Positions 1 to 7,442 of a DNA stretch of 64,000 nt are shown piece after piece. The stretch is from an uncultured Crocinitomix sp. GTDB taxonomy: Bacteria > Bacteroidota > Bacteroidia > Flavobacteriales_D > Crocinitomicaceae. Below the pieces are notes generated by a model, which saw nothing but the letters and a program-made list of their open reading frames with translations, was not told where the DNA came from and did not search any database. Made by a program: the position numbers and the translations under genes. The DNA lies in contig CAKZON010000068.1 in assembly GCA_937136425.1 (NCBI GenBank), positions 124,001 to 188,000 on the forward strand, given 5' to 3'. How positions within the stretch are numbered: position 1 is the first letter of the stretch; every line of letters starts with the position of its first letter.

Positions 1-729
1 CTCTTCAATTGCATCCTTTAAATCTTCGTCATTAATTTCAAATTTAGTCTTAATCTTTTCGTAGTGCTTTTTAGTAAATTCTTCGAAAGATTTTTCTAAA
101 ATCTTTTTTGCCGTATAAATTGCAATATCACCGTGATGTCTTCTCTCTAATTGTAATAACAAGCATTCTCTTAAATCCCTTGCACCTACTCCTGCAGGTT
201 CAAAATCTTGAATGATGAAAAGTACATCCTCTACATCCTCTTCAGTAGTTTCAACATTTGCTGTAAAAGCCAAGTCATCTACAATGGCTTCGATTTCTCT
301 TCTTAAATAACCATCATCATCAATGTTTCCAATGATATTCTCTGCTATTAATTTTTCATTTGTTGTTAATTTACGGAGCATTAATTGGCTCTCTAAAATT
401 TCATGGAAAGACTTTCCTCCAGAAATTGGAACGGCCTTTTCATCTTGATCTTTACCGGAGTTTGAAACAGATGTTTTGTACTGCGGTAAGTCATCATCCA
501 AATAATCATTGATATCAAATTCCTCATTTGAATCTGATACTTCGTCATATTCATCATAGTCATCCTCACTTGTTTCCTCTTTCCCTTCTTCCAACGCAGG
601 ATTCTCTTCAATTTCTTCCTTAATTCTTTGCTCAAGCTCCATAGTAGGAACCTGTAGCAATTTCATCAACTGGATTTGTTGAGGAGAAAGCTTTTGAAGC
701 AACTTTTGACTTAATGTTTGTTTTAACAT
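1..729 (-). CDS. rpoN: RNA polymerase sigma-54 factor RpoN (C-terminal part beyond window)
   Basis: Sigma-54 directs RNA polymerase to -24/-12 promoters that need AAA+ activators. The frame stays open from the ATG at 729 to the window edge, giving 243 residues of a family usually about 480 long, so the DNA-binding C-terminal half (RpoN box) lies outside. The N-terminus MLKQTLSQKLLQKLSPQQIQ followed by LMKLLQVPTMELEQRI is the glutamine/leucine-rich region I that contacts core polymerase and activators. An acidic linker (about residues 45-85) follows, then the start of the core-binding domain (IIGNIDDDGYLRREIEAIV, DFEPAGVGARDLRECLLLQL). The gene is transcribed divergently from dprA with its own TAnnTTTG box about 23 nt upstream. 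Identification is firm from region I and the core-binding motifs. Confidence 0.95.
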   Translation of the reverse strand, partial: MLKQTLSQKLLQKLSPQQIQLMKLLQVPTMELEQRIKEEIEENPALEEGKEETSEDDYDEYDEVSDSNEEFDINDYLDDDLPQYKTSVSNSGKDQDEKAVPISGGKSFHEILESQLMLRKLTTNEKLIAENIIGNIDDDGYLRREIEAIVDDLAFTANVETTEEDVEDVLFIIQDFEPAGVGARDLRECLLLQLERRHHGDIAIYTAKKILEKSFEEFTKKHYEKIKTKFEINDEDLKDAIEE

Positions 730-752
730 TCGCGGATTATCTGTTTATCTAC

Positions 753-760
753 CAAAAATA
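753..760 (-). promoter_or_regulatory. Promoter -7 box of rpoN
   Basis: The minus strand reads TATTTTTG, a perfect match to the Bacteroidota TAnnTTTG element, 23 nt upstream of the rpoN ATG. This would give a short 5' leader. Confidence 0.6.
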
Positions 761-892
761 CGAAAATTTCCCGAAAAAAATCATGCCAAACTTTATTAAC
801 ATTGTAAATTAACACTAAAAACAAGGGGTACAGCTAATCGCTAAAGAATTAAATAATCGTCATTTTTTTGATTATAATTTCGCCAAAAATTG

Positions 893-900
893 TATTTTTG
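893..900 (+). promoter_or_regulatory. Promoter -7 box of dprA (leaderless spacing)
   Basis: TATTTTTG matches TAnnTTTG. It ends only 3 nt before the GTG proposed as the dprA start, so the transcript would begin at or just inside the start codon. It also argues against the ATG at 868, which lies upstream of the box. Confidence 0.5.
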
Positions 901-903
901 AGT

Positions 904-2001
904 GTGGAAGAGAATATTTATAAAATAGCCGTATCTATTTTACAAGGGATTGGAATCGTTAATACCAAAACCCTTCTTGCTTATATTGGCGGACCAAAAG
1001 CTGTATTTGAATTTAGCGAAAAAGAAATTGCAGAACGCTGCGATATCTCGATTCAAAAAGTAAAAAAATTTAACCGAAAGGCCGCTTTAAAACGTGCGGA
1101 GGACGAAATTGCATTTATGGAGGCCAATAATATTCAACTCCATTATTATCAAGACGAAAACTATCCGGCTGCTTTAAAATTTTGCGAAGACAGTCCAATT
1201 GTGCTTTTCTCGAAAGGGAACGTCAACTTTAATCAACAAAACATATCCATAGTTGGCACTAGAAAAGCATCTTCGTACGGTATTAAAATTACCAAACAGT
1301 TTGTGAAAGACTTGGCACCAAGAGGTGTGCAAATTATTAGCGGTTTAGCACATGGAATAGATAAAACAGCGCACGAAGCAGCTTTAACCAATGGCTTATC
1401 TACCATAGCAGTTTTAGGACATGGACTTGATTTAATTTACCCGGCGGCCAACAAACAATTGGCTCACTTACTGCAAGACACGGGAGGACTAGTGACTGAA
1501 TACCTTAGTAAAACGCCAGGTGATCCAGGTAATTTTCCACAAAGAAATAGAATTGTTGCAGGATTATCAGAAGCAACGGTAGTAATTGAAAGTGCCATTA
1601 CAGGTGGATCACTAATTACAGGTAATTTAGCATTTGGTTATAACCGCGAAGTATTTGCTTTTCCAGGAAATATTGACAGAATAAACTCTGCAGGTTGCAA
1701 TAATTTAATTCAACGAAATACTGCTAAATTAATTACCACTGCGGAGGATATGATAGCCGCACTTGGTTGGGAGGAAATTGACACGGAAAATTCTGAAAAT
1801 CAAACTGATTTATTTGAAGCCCACACTGTTGATGAAGACAAAATAATTACTGCCTTAAAAACAGAAAACAAAGCTACTCATATTGACTTTTTAACCAAAG
1901 CAACCACCATGAGCGCAAGTGAAATTTCATTGCATTTATTCAATTTAGAAATGCGAGGAAGCATACAGTCATTGCCAGGAAAAATGTATCAACTAGCCTA
2001 G
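904..2001 (+). CDS. dprA: DNA-processing protein DprA/Smf
   Basis: DprA protects incoming single-stranded DNA during natural transformation and loads RecA on it. The 365-residue product has an N-terminal helical SAM/HhH-like part (GIGIVNTKTLLAYIGG), a Rossmann-fold core with IVGTRKASSYG and the run SGLAHGIDKTAHEAAL, then FPQRNRIVAGLSEATVVIES and SAITGGSLITGNLA, all signatures of the family. A C-terminal winged-helix-like tail (TMSASEISLHLFNLEMRGSI) matches the DprA C-domain. I chose GTG at 904 over ATG at 868 because homologues begin about ten residues before GIG and because a TAnnTTTG box lies at 893-900. The gene stands alone between divergent rpoN and a convergent lipoprotein gene. Confidence 0.93.
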   Translation: MEENIYKIAVSILQGIGIVNTKTLLAYIGGPKAVFEFSEKEIAERCDISIQKVKKFNRKAALKRAEDEIAFMEANNIQLHYYQDENYPAALKFCEDSPIVLFSKGNVNFNQQNISIVGTRKASSYGIKITKQFVKDLAPRGVQIISGLAHGIDKTAHEAALTNGLSTIAVLGHGLDLIYPAANKQLAHLLQDTGGLVTEYLSKTPGDPGNFPQRNRIVAGLSEATVVIESAITGGSLITGNLAFGYNREVFAFPGNIDRINSAGCNNLIQRNTAKLITTAEDMIAALGWEEIDTENSENQTDLFEAHTVDEDKIITALKTENKATHIDFLTKATTMSASEISLHLFNLEMRGSIQSLPGKMYQLA

Positions 2002-2017
2002 AGCAAATCTAAAAAAA

Positions 2018-2042
2018 AGAGGCTTCCAATCTGAAAGCCTCT
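2018..2042 (-). terminator. Rho-independent terminator after the YqaE-like lipoprotein gene
   Basis: An 8-bp perfect stem (AGAGGCTT/AAGCCTCT) with a 9-nt loop. Read on the minus strand it is followed by the complement of an A8 run (2011-2018), a U-tract, 29 nt past the minus-strand gene's stop. It may also stop dprA transcripts, but the plus side has only a weak U-tract. Confidence 0.75.
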
Positions 2043-2071
2043 CAATATTAATAATGCTAAAATAGCTCTAT

Positions 2072-2782
2072 TTATACTACTTCAAAAATAATGAGTAGCG
2101 CATAAATTGTTGCTATAAGTCCGCAAAGGAAAGCAATTGTTGGCCCAAATAAGAAATAACCAACACCAATACCAACTAACCATAGAATTAAATCAATCCA
2201 AAACGGACGATCAACCCCGTCATAAATAATGACAGCAAGTGGTGCAATAAATATGGCTAAAATCACTAACAAGACAAGCATTAGACCACTTTCAGAGCTT
2301 CCTCTACTCATGTTTTGCGGAGCGGCAACAGCTTTATGAAACACTTTTTCTGCACGCTTCATTAAACGGTTTTTTATTCTTCCTTCTGGAACAACCTCTA
2401 ATTGAGCTTCTTCTACTTCTGCATCTTCCGAAGTGGAAACTTCTACAACTTTATCCGTCTCCGTGTTACTCGAAACCTCAGGAGTTACATCCGCAATTGT
2501 TTCTTCCACTTCCTCAACATAAACAACCTCTGGTGCCGAAGAAACTCTTTCTGTTGACTCTTCAACTGCTACTGTATTCTCTTCAACCGTATTTTCATTA
2601 TCTGCTAATTCTGTTCGGTTTGTTTGACCACCCATTTTTGGCCCTTTTTCTACGTAAAAACCTTTGTTATATTTTCTTTTTTGAATACCTCTATTGCTCG
2701 CTACATCATTTGATGTAGAACATGAGAACATTAAACCAATCATTAAGATTGATAGAATTGAAACGTGTATTTTTCTAATCAT
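2072..2782 (-). CDS. Lipoprotein with C-terminal YqaE/Pmp3-like membrane domain
   Basis: This 236-residue protein starts with a lipoprotein signal (MIRKIHVSILSILMIGLMFS then CST, lipobox Cys near residue 21). A long acidic, Glu/Val/Thr-rich low-complexity linker covers about residues 55-150. The C-terminal 70 residues are two hydrophobic helices, with ILAIFIAPLAVIIYDGVDRP and FWIDLILWLVGIGVGYFLFG matching the pattern of the small stress-linked YqaE/Pmp3 membrane proteins, which are normally about 50-60 residues and stand alone. Topology would tether a periplasmic linker between a lipidated N-terminus and a membrane hairpin. Function is unknown; a role in membrane stress is only inferred. A hairpin terminator follows the gene. 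Confidence 0.8.
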   Translation of the reverse strand: MIRKIHVSILSILMIGLMFSCSTSNDVASNRGIQKRKYNKGFYVEKGPKMGGQTNRTELADNENTVEENTVAVEESTERVSSAPEVVYVEEVEETIADVTPEVSSNTETDKVVEVSTSEDAEVEEAQLEVVPEGRIKNRLMKRAEKVFHKAVAAPQNMSRGSSESGLMLVLLVILAIFIAPLAVIIYDGVDRPFWIDLILWLVGIGVGYFLFGPTIAFLCGLIATIYALLIIFEVV

Positions 2783-2860
2783 AGTTACCCTTTTAAGTTT
2801 ATTATTCTAATATATTCATTTTTTCAATAATTAAGGATGCTACCTCTTATTATCCTATAA

Positions 2861-2899
2861 AAAAAACGCCTATTTTGATCGAGTCAAAACAGGCGTTTT
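2861..2899 (-). terminator. Terminator of the sucAB transcript
   Basis: A 16-bp stem (2863-2878 with 2884-2899, 5-nt loop) has one non-Watson-Crick position: A:C on the plus strand but G:U on the minus strand, so it folds better as minus-strand RNA. On that strand it is followed by a run of U (complement of 2861-2866) and lies 21 nt beyond the sucB stop. Confidence 0.85.
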
Positions 2900-2919
2900 A
2901 ATTTCTATTGTTATTTTTT

Positions 2920-4185
2920 TTATAACCCTAATAAAACTTCGATTGGATCTTTTCCTCCGAATATCATTTTTTCAGGATTCTCTAACATCTCTTTAACTTT
3001 CACTAAGAAACTTACCGATTCTTTACCATCAATAACTCTATGGTCATAAGACAAGGCAACATACATAATTGGACGTACTACAATCTCTCCATCTACAACA
3101 ACTGGACGCTCAACAATATTGTGCATTCCTAAAATAGCTGATTGCGGAGGGTTGATAATTGGAGTTGACAACATAGAGCCAAATACACCACCATTTGTAA
3201 TTGTAAAAGTTCCACCAGTCATTTCATCTGGTGCAATTTTACCATCACGTGCACGAATTGCAAGGCGTTTGATTTCCTTTTCAATTTCTGCCAAAGTCAT
3301 TTGCTCTGCATTTCTTACTACAGGCACCATTAATCCTTTTGGAGAAGAAACGGCAATTCCTATATCAGCATAATCATGCAAAATCATGTTTTTTCCTTCA
3401 ATTTGCGAATTCACCGCCGGGAAAAGATTTAAAGCCTCAGTTACTGCCTTTGTAAAGAAAGACATGAAACCTAAGTTTACTTCATGATGCTCTTTAAAGA
3501 ATGCTTTATATTTCTTACGCACATCCATAATAGGCTTCATATCCACCTCGTTGAATGTAGTCAACATTGCCGTTTCATTTTTAACAGCAACTAAGCGCTC
3601 TGCCACTTTTCGGCGAAGCATTGACATTTTTTTAGGTTCAGTATCTCTTGTTCCGCCCCAACCTTGTGCGGCATTTGCAGAAAATCCTGCAGCCATAGCT
3701 GCAACAACATCTTGTTTAGTGATGCGTCCATCTTTCCCTGTACCATTCACCTGATTTGCAGCAATTCCATTCTCGTCCATTACTTTTTTAGCAGCAATTG
3801 ATGGATGACCTGTTGCATAAGATTCCTTAGCAGGTGCAGCTGTTTTAGCAGCAGGTGCGGGATTAGGTTTCACCTCTTGTTTTGGAGCCTCAACAACTGG
3901 TGCTGGAGCAGCCTCAGCGGCAGCTTCCATTCCTGCAGGTCGTTCAGCAGATGTATCGATTAAACAAACTACTGCACCAACAGCAACAGCATCACCTTCC
4001 TCAGCTTTAAGCGTAATTGTGCCTGATTCTTCAGCAGGCAATTCAAGCGTTGCTTTATCTGAATCTACCTCAGCTATGGCTTGATCCTTCTCAACATAAT
4101 CACCATCCTCTACTAACCATTGAGCAATTTCTACTTCTGATATTGATTCTCCCGGTGAGGGAACTTTCATTTCTAATACAGACAT
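2920..4185 (-). CDS. sucB: 2-oxoglutarate dehydrogenase E2, dihydrolipoyllysine succinyltransferase
   Basis: E2 of the 2-oxoglutarate dehydrogenase complex passes the succinyl group from E1 to CoA in the TCA cycle. The 421 residues contain one lipoyl domain (1-75) with the lipoylated lysine K44 in VDSDKATLE, an Ala/Pro linker (about 85-120), a peripheral-subunit-binding domain (about 125-162, IAAKKVMDENGIAANQVNGT) and the catalytic acyltransferase domain. The last carries DHRVIDG, with H382 and D386 as the active-site pair. Length is normal for the family. It lies 47 bp downstream of sucA on the same strand, an operon arrangement usual for this pair. The succinyltransferase assignment (rather than acetyl- or branched-chain) rests mainly on that neighbour. 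Confidence 0.97.
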   Translation of the reverse strand: MSVLEMKVPSPGESISEVEIAQWLVEDGDYVEKDQAIAEVDSDKATLELPAEESGTITLKAEEGDAVAVGAVVCLIDTSAERPAGMEAAAEAAPAPVVEAPKQEVKPNPAPAAKTAAPAKESYATGHPSIAAKKVMDENGIAANQVNGTGKDGRITKQDVVAAMAAGFSANAAQGWGGTRDTEPKKMSMLRRKVAERLVAVKNETAMLTTFNEVDMKPIMDVRKKYKAFFKEHHEVNLGFMSFFTKAVTEALNLFPAVNSQIEGKNMILHDYADIGIAVSSPKGLMVPVVRNAEQMTLAEIEKEIKRLAIRARDGKIAPDEMTGGTFTITNGGVFGSMLSTPIINPPQSAILGMHNIVERPVVVDGEIVVRPIMYVALSYDHRVIDGKESVSFLVKVKEMLENPEKMIFGGKDPIEVLLGL

Positions 4186-4232
4186 TCTGTTTTAATTTAT
4201 GTTTTATTCAATTTTCGATTTTTAAATCGAAT

Positions 4233-6962
4233 TTATTTTTCAGCAATTTTATCGAAAAGTCGATCATAAAGATCTGCTAACCTTCTTTTATGTAATGAGC
4301 TTGACCCAGCTGCCGGAGCGGCTGATGCCTTTCTGCAAATATCAATTAAATTGAGTTTTCTCAAATTCATTGCCATATATCTCCAAGCTCCCATGTTTTC
4401 AGGCTCTTCTTGTGCCCAAATTACACGCTTGTAATTTTTATATTTTGCTAAGACAGCATCCAATTGTTTTTCTGGCAATGGATACATTTGCTCCATTCGA
4501 ACAAAAGCAGCATTTTCAACTCCTCTTTCTTCAGCCTTCTCCTTCATTTCATAATAGAACTTACCAGAGCAAAGCACAATTGTGTCAACTGCATCTTTAT
4601 GGTCAATTGAATCATCCATTACTTCTTGGAAACCTCCCTTAGTTAAATCCTCTATTGTTGAAACTGCTTTAGGATAACGCAATAACATTTTTGGAGAAAA
4701 ACAAACTAAAGGTTTTCTAAAATCACGGTGCATTTGACGACGTAATAAGTGGAAATGGTTAGCTGGCGTTGTTGCATTACAAATTTGCCAGTTTAAATCA
4801 GCAGAAGACTGCAAGAAACGCTCTAAACGTGCACTTGAATGTTCTCCACCCATACCTTCATAACCATGCGGTAAAAGCAATACTAAACCACTTTGAACAT
4901 ACCATTTATCTTCTCCAGATGAAATGAATTGATCCACCATGATTTGCGCACCATTGTAAAAATCTCCAAATTGAGCTTCCCAAATTGTAAGACCGCTTGG
5001 TGTTGCAAGTGAATATCCGTATTCAAAACCTAAAACACCGTACTCTGATAAAAGCGAGTTATAAATACTAAACTTAGCTTGATCTTCAGACAATAAATTA
5101 AGTGTTACTATTTCTTTTTCGTCGTCCTCTGTTTTAACAACTGCATGGCGGTGAGAGAATGTTCCTCTTTCCACATCTTGACCCGAAAGTCTTACTTCAT
5201 GTCCCTCGTCTAACAAAGTAGCGTAAGCCAACATTTCAGCAGTTCCCCAATCTAAAGCATTATCATCTATTTGCTTCAGTCTATTATTTAATAAACGTGT
5301 CGTTTTTCTTAAATATTTAAGATGCTCAGGTAATGTTGCCAACTTTTTCCCCAATTCAATTGCCTTATTCTTGTCTACAGCAGTGCTTGGAGATTGATCA
5401 AAGTCTTCAGAAGTTCCATGGCGGTATCCTTCCCAAGTTAATTCTAAAAAGTTAAGCACTTCTGCTTTTTTCTGTTTCTTAGAATTATCATAAGCAACAT
5501 CTATTAATTCAGAATGTTCTTTCTCATAACTTTTTCCTTCAGCTGCAGTCAATACTCCCTCTTTCATTAGCTGATCAAGGTATATTTCGCGAACACTTGC
5601 GTGTTTTTTTATCGCTTTATACAATTTAGGTTGTGTGAACATTGGTTCATCTCCTTCATTGTGGCCATATTTTCTATATCCTAATAAGTCAATAAATACA
5701 TCTCTGTGAAATTTCTGTCTGTATTCAGTTGCAATTTGTATGGTTTGAATCACGGCTTCGATATCATCTCCGTTAACGTGAAAAACAGGTGACAAAGTTA
5801 CTTTGGCAACATCTGTACAGTATGTAGATGATCTTCCATCTAAATAATTAGTAGTAAACCCTACTTGATTATTCACAACAATATGAATTGATCCTCCAGT
5901 ACGATAGCCATCTAACTGAGCCATTTGAGTCACCTCATAAGCAATTCCCTGACCTGCAATTGCTGCATCACCATGAATAATGATTGGAATTACAGCATCC
6001 TCTTCTTTAAATACATTATCAATTCTTGAACGAACAATTCCTTGAACTACAGGAGCAACAGCCTCTAAATGCGAAGGGTTTGGTGCCATTGTTAATCTTA
6101 CCTCATGCCCTTGAGTTGTTACAATATTGTTTGAATACCCTAAATGATATTTAACATCTCCGTCAAAACTATCATCAGAATCAAACTCCTTACCGTCAAA
6201 TTCGTTAAAAATTGATTCGTAATTTTTTCCCATGATATTGACCAAGGTATTTAATCTACCTCTATGCGCCATACCAATTACAAATTCCTTTGCACCGTTT
6301 TCTGCTCCTTTTTGAATTAGGGCGTCTAAACATGGGATTAATGATTCTCCTCCTTCTAAAGAAAAACGTTTTTGTCCTACATATTTTTTGTGCAAGAAGC
6401 GTTCAAAAACTGCAGCATTATTTAGCTTAGAAAAGATTTCCTTTTTATTTTCAGCAGTATAAGTTGGTCTATTTTCCAACTCAATTCTTTCTCTTAACCA
6501 CTTAAGGCGTTCCGAAACACGAATATATGCATACTCAATTCCTATTGACTGGCAATAAGTATCCTCCAAATGTTTAATGATTTGCTGCAACGTAGCTGCA
6601 CCAATACCGATTTCAATTCCAGCTTGAAAAACCACATTCAAATCTGATTGTTCAAGTCCAAAATTTTCAATCGCCAAAGTTGGGCTATATTGCCTACGTT
6701 CACGCACAGGATTTGTATGCGTAAATAAATGACCGCGGAATCTATAGTCCTCGATTAAACGTAAAACTTTAAGTTCTTTTTGAAAATTCTCAGGAATGAT
6801 TCCTCCTGCTTCATCAGACTCAAAATCTGTTTTAGCAAAATCAATCCCTTCAAAGAAACGCGCCCATTCAATATCAACTGATTCGGGATTTGCTTTATAC
6901 CTTTCGTAAAGATCGTCAATGGCGTTGACATCACCATTTCCGACAAATGTAAATTTGTCCAT
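4233..6962 (-). CDS. sucA: 2-oxoglutarate dehydrogenase E1 component
   Basis: E1 is the thiamine diphosphate-dependent decarboxylase that commits 2-oxoglutarate to succinyl-CoA. The 909-residue protein has the short N-terminal E2-binding segment (MDKFTFVGNGDVNAIDDLYE), the catalytic block with EFVIGMAHRGRLNTLVNIMG, HGDAAIAGQG and VVNNQVGFTT, and the C-terminal transketolase-like half with LLLPHGYEGMGGEHSSARLE and the tail VIWAQEEPENMGAW. All are diagnostic for OdhA/SucA. A TAnnTTTG box sits 28 nt upstream of the ATG, so the pair has its own promoter even though a surface-protein gene lies upstream on the same strand. Length is usual for the phylum. Confidence 0.98.
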   Translation of the reverse strand: MDKFTFVGNGDVNAIDDLYERYKANPESVDIEWARFFEGIDFAKTDFESDEAGGIIPENFQKELKVLRLIEDYRFRGHLFTHTNPVRERRQYSPTLAIENFGLEQSDLNVVFQAGIEIGIGAATLQQIIKHLEDTYCQSIGIEYAYIRVSERLKWLRERIELENRPTYTAENKKEIFSKLNNAAVFERFLHKKYVGQKRFSLEGGESLIPCLDALIQKGAENGAKEFVIGMAHRGRLNTLVNIMGKNYESIFNEFDGKEFDSDDSFDGDVKYHLGYSNNIVTTQGHEVRLTMAPNPSHLEAVAPVVQGIVRSRIDNVFKEEDAVIPIIIHGDAAIAGQGIAYEVTQMAQLDGYRTGGSIHIVVNNQVGFTTNYLDGRSSTYCTDVAKVTLSPVFHVNGDDIEAVIQTIQIATEYRQKFHRDVFIDLLGYRKYGHNEGDEPMFTQPKLYKAIKKHASVREIYLDQLMKEGVLTAAEGKSYEKEHSELIDVAYDNSKKQKKAEVLNFLELTWEGYRHGTSEDFDQSPSTAVDKNKAIELGKKLATLPEHLKYLRKTTRLLNNRLKQIDDNALDWGTAEMLAYATLLDEGHEVRLSGQDVERGTFSHRHAVVKTEDDEKEIVTLNLLSEDQAKFSIYNSLLSEYGVLGFEYGYSLATPSGLTIWEAQFGDFYNGAQIMVDQFISSGEDKWYVQSGLVLLLPHGYEGMGGEHSSARLERFLQSSADLNWQICNATTPANHFHLLRRQMHRDFRKPLVCFSPKMLLRYPKAVSTIEDLTKGGFQEVMDDSIDHKDAVDTIVLCSGKFYYEMKEKAEERGVENAAFVRMEQMYPLPEKQLDAVLAKYKNYKRVIWAQEEPENMGAWRYMAMNLRKLNLIDICRKASAAPAAGSSSLHKRRLADLYDRLFDKIAEK

Positions 6963-6990
6963 TATTTTTCTTCAATTACCTCTATTATTA

Positions 6991-6998
6991 CAAATGTA
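6991..6998 (-). promoter_or_regulatory. Promoter -7 box of sucAB
   Basis: The minus strand reads TACATTTG (TAnnTTTG), 28 nt before the sucA ATG, with a TTG triplet 16 nt further upstream (complement of CAA at 7015-7017) as a possible -33 element. Confidence 0.6.
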
Positions 6999-7091
6999 AA
7001 AATTATCTATACACCAATAATTTTTTGGGTTATAATAATTGACCTATGCAGTGCATTATTGAAATCTTATGCCTTTTTAACCTTTAAATCT

Positions 7092-7442
7092 TTAATCTAG
7101 CCCACGGTGTTGACTGAATTTATTTTTCAAATACACTTTTTGGGCTTCTCTTTTAATCACAAGGTAGCTTAACTCTGAAAACCCTTGTTGCTGCAAGGAT
7201 TTTTTAAAATCATCCTCATTAAGATCAACCAAATAAATGAATTGAGACAATTTACTTTGCTCTGCCAATTGGTTAAGAATTGGTAGCAATTGATGCATTA
7301 AATGTTCAAGAATGGTTGGTTCCTTAATGTTATTTAAAGAAACTGTAGTTAAAGACACTCCTTGGAGATCTTTATTAATTTGTGCACATGTTTGAATTGC
7401 AAAAGCTGGAGAATTATTTTCCAACAATTGTAATTGTTCCAT
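7092..7442 (-). CDS. Small hypothetical protein overlapping the end of the surface-protein gene
   Basis: I do not recognise a named family. The frame extends upstream to 7517, but that part reads through the 3' end of the preceding gene. The most economical start is the ATG at 7442 (116 residues, MEQLQLLENNSPAF...), overlapping the upstream stop by 29 nt; an ATG at 7463 is the alternative. The product is soluble, with no signal or membrane segment, and is helical in its first two thirds. Its C-terminal pattern (YLVDLNEDDFKKSL, LSYLVIKREAQKVYLKN) resembles a small alpha/beta fold. It is co-directional with the surface protein and sucAB. Translational coupling to the large gene is inferred from the overlap. 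Confidence 0.65.
   Translation of the reverse strand: MEQLQLLENNSPAFAIQTCAQINKDLQGVSLTTVSLNNIKEPTILEHLMHQLLPILNQLAEQSKLSQFIYLVDLNEDDFKKSLQQQGFSELSYLVIKREAQKVYLKNKFSQHRGLD

Noticed and set aside
868-903. Upstream ATG for dprA
   Set aside because: It lies before a perfect -7 box and adds residues absent from the usual N-terminus; GTG at 904 fits better.
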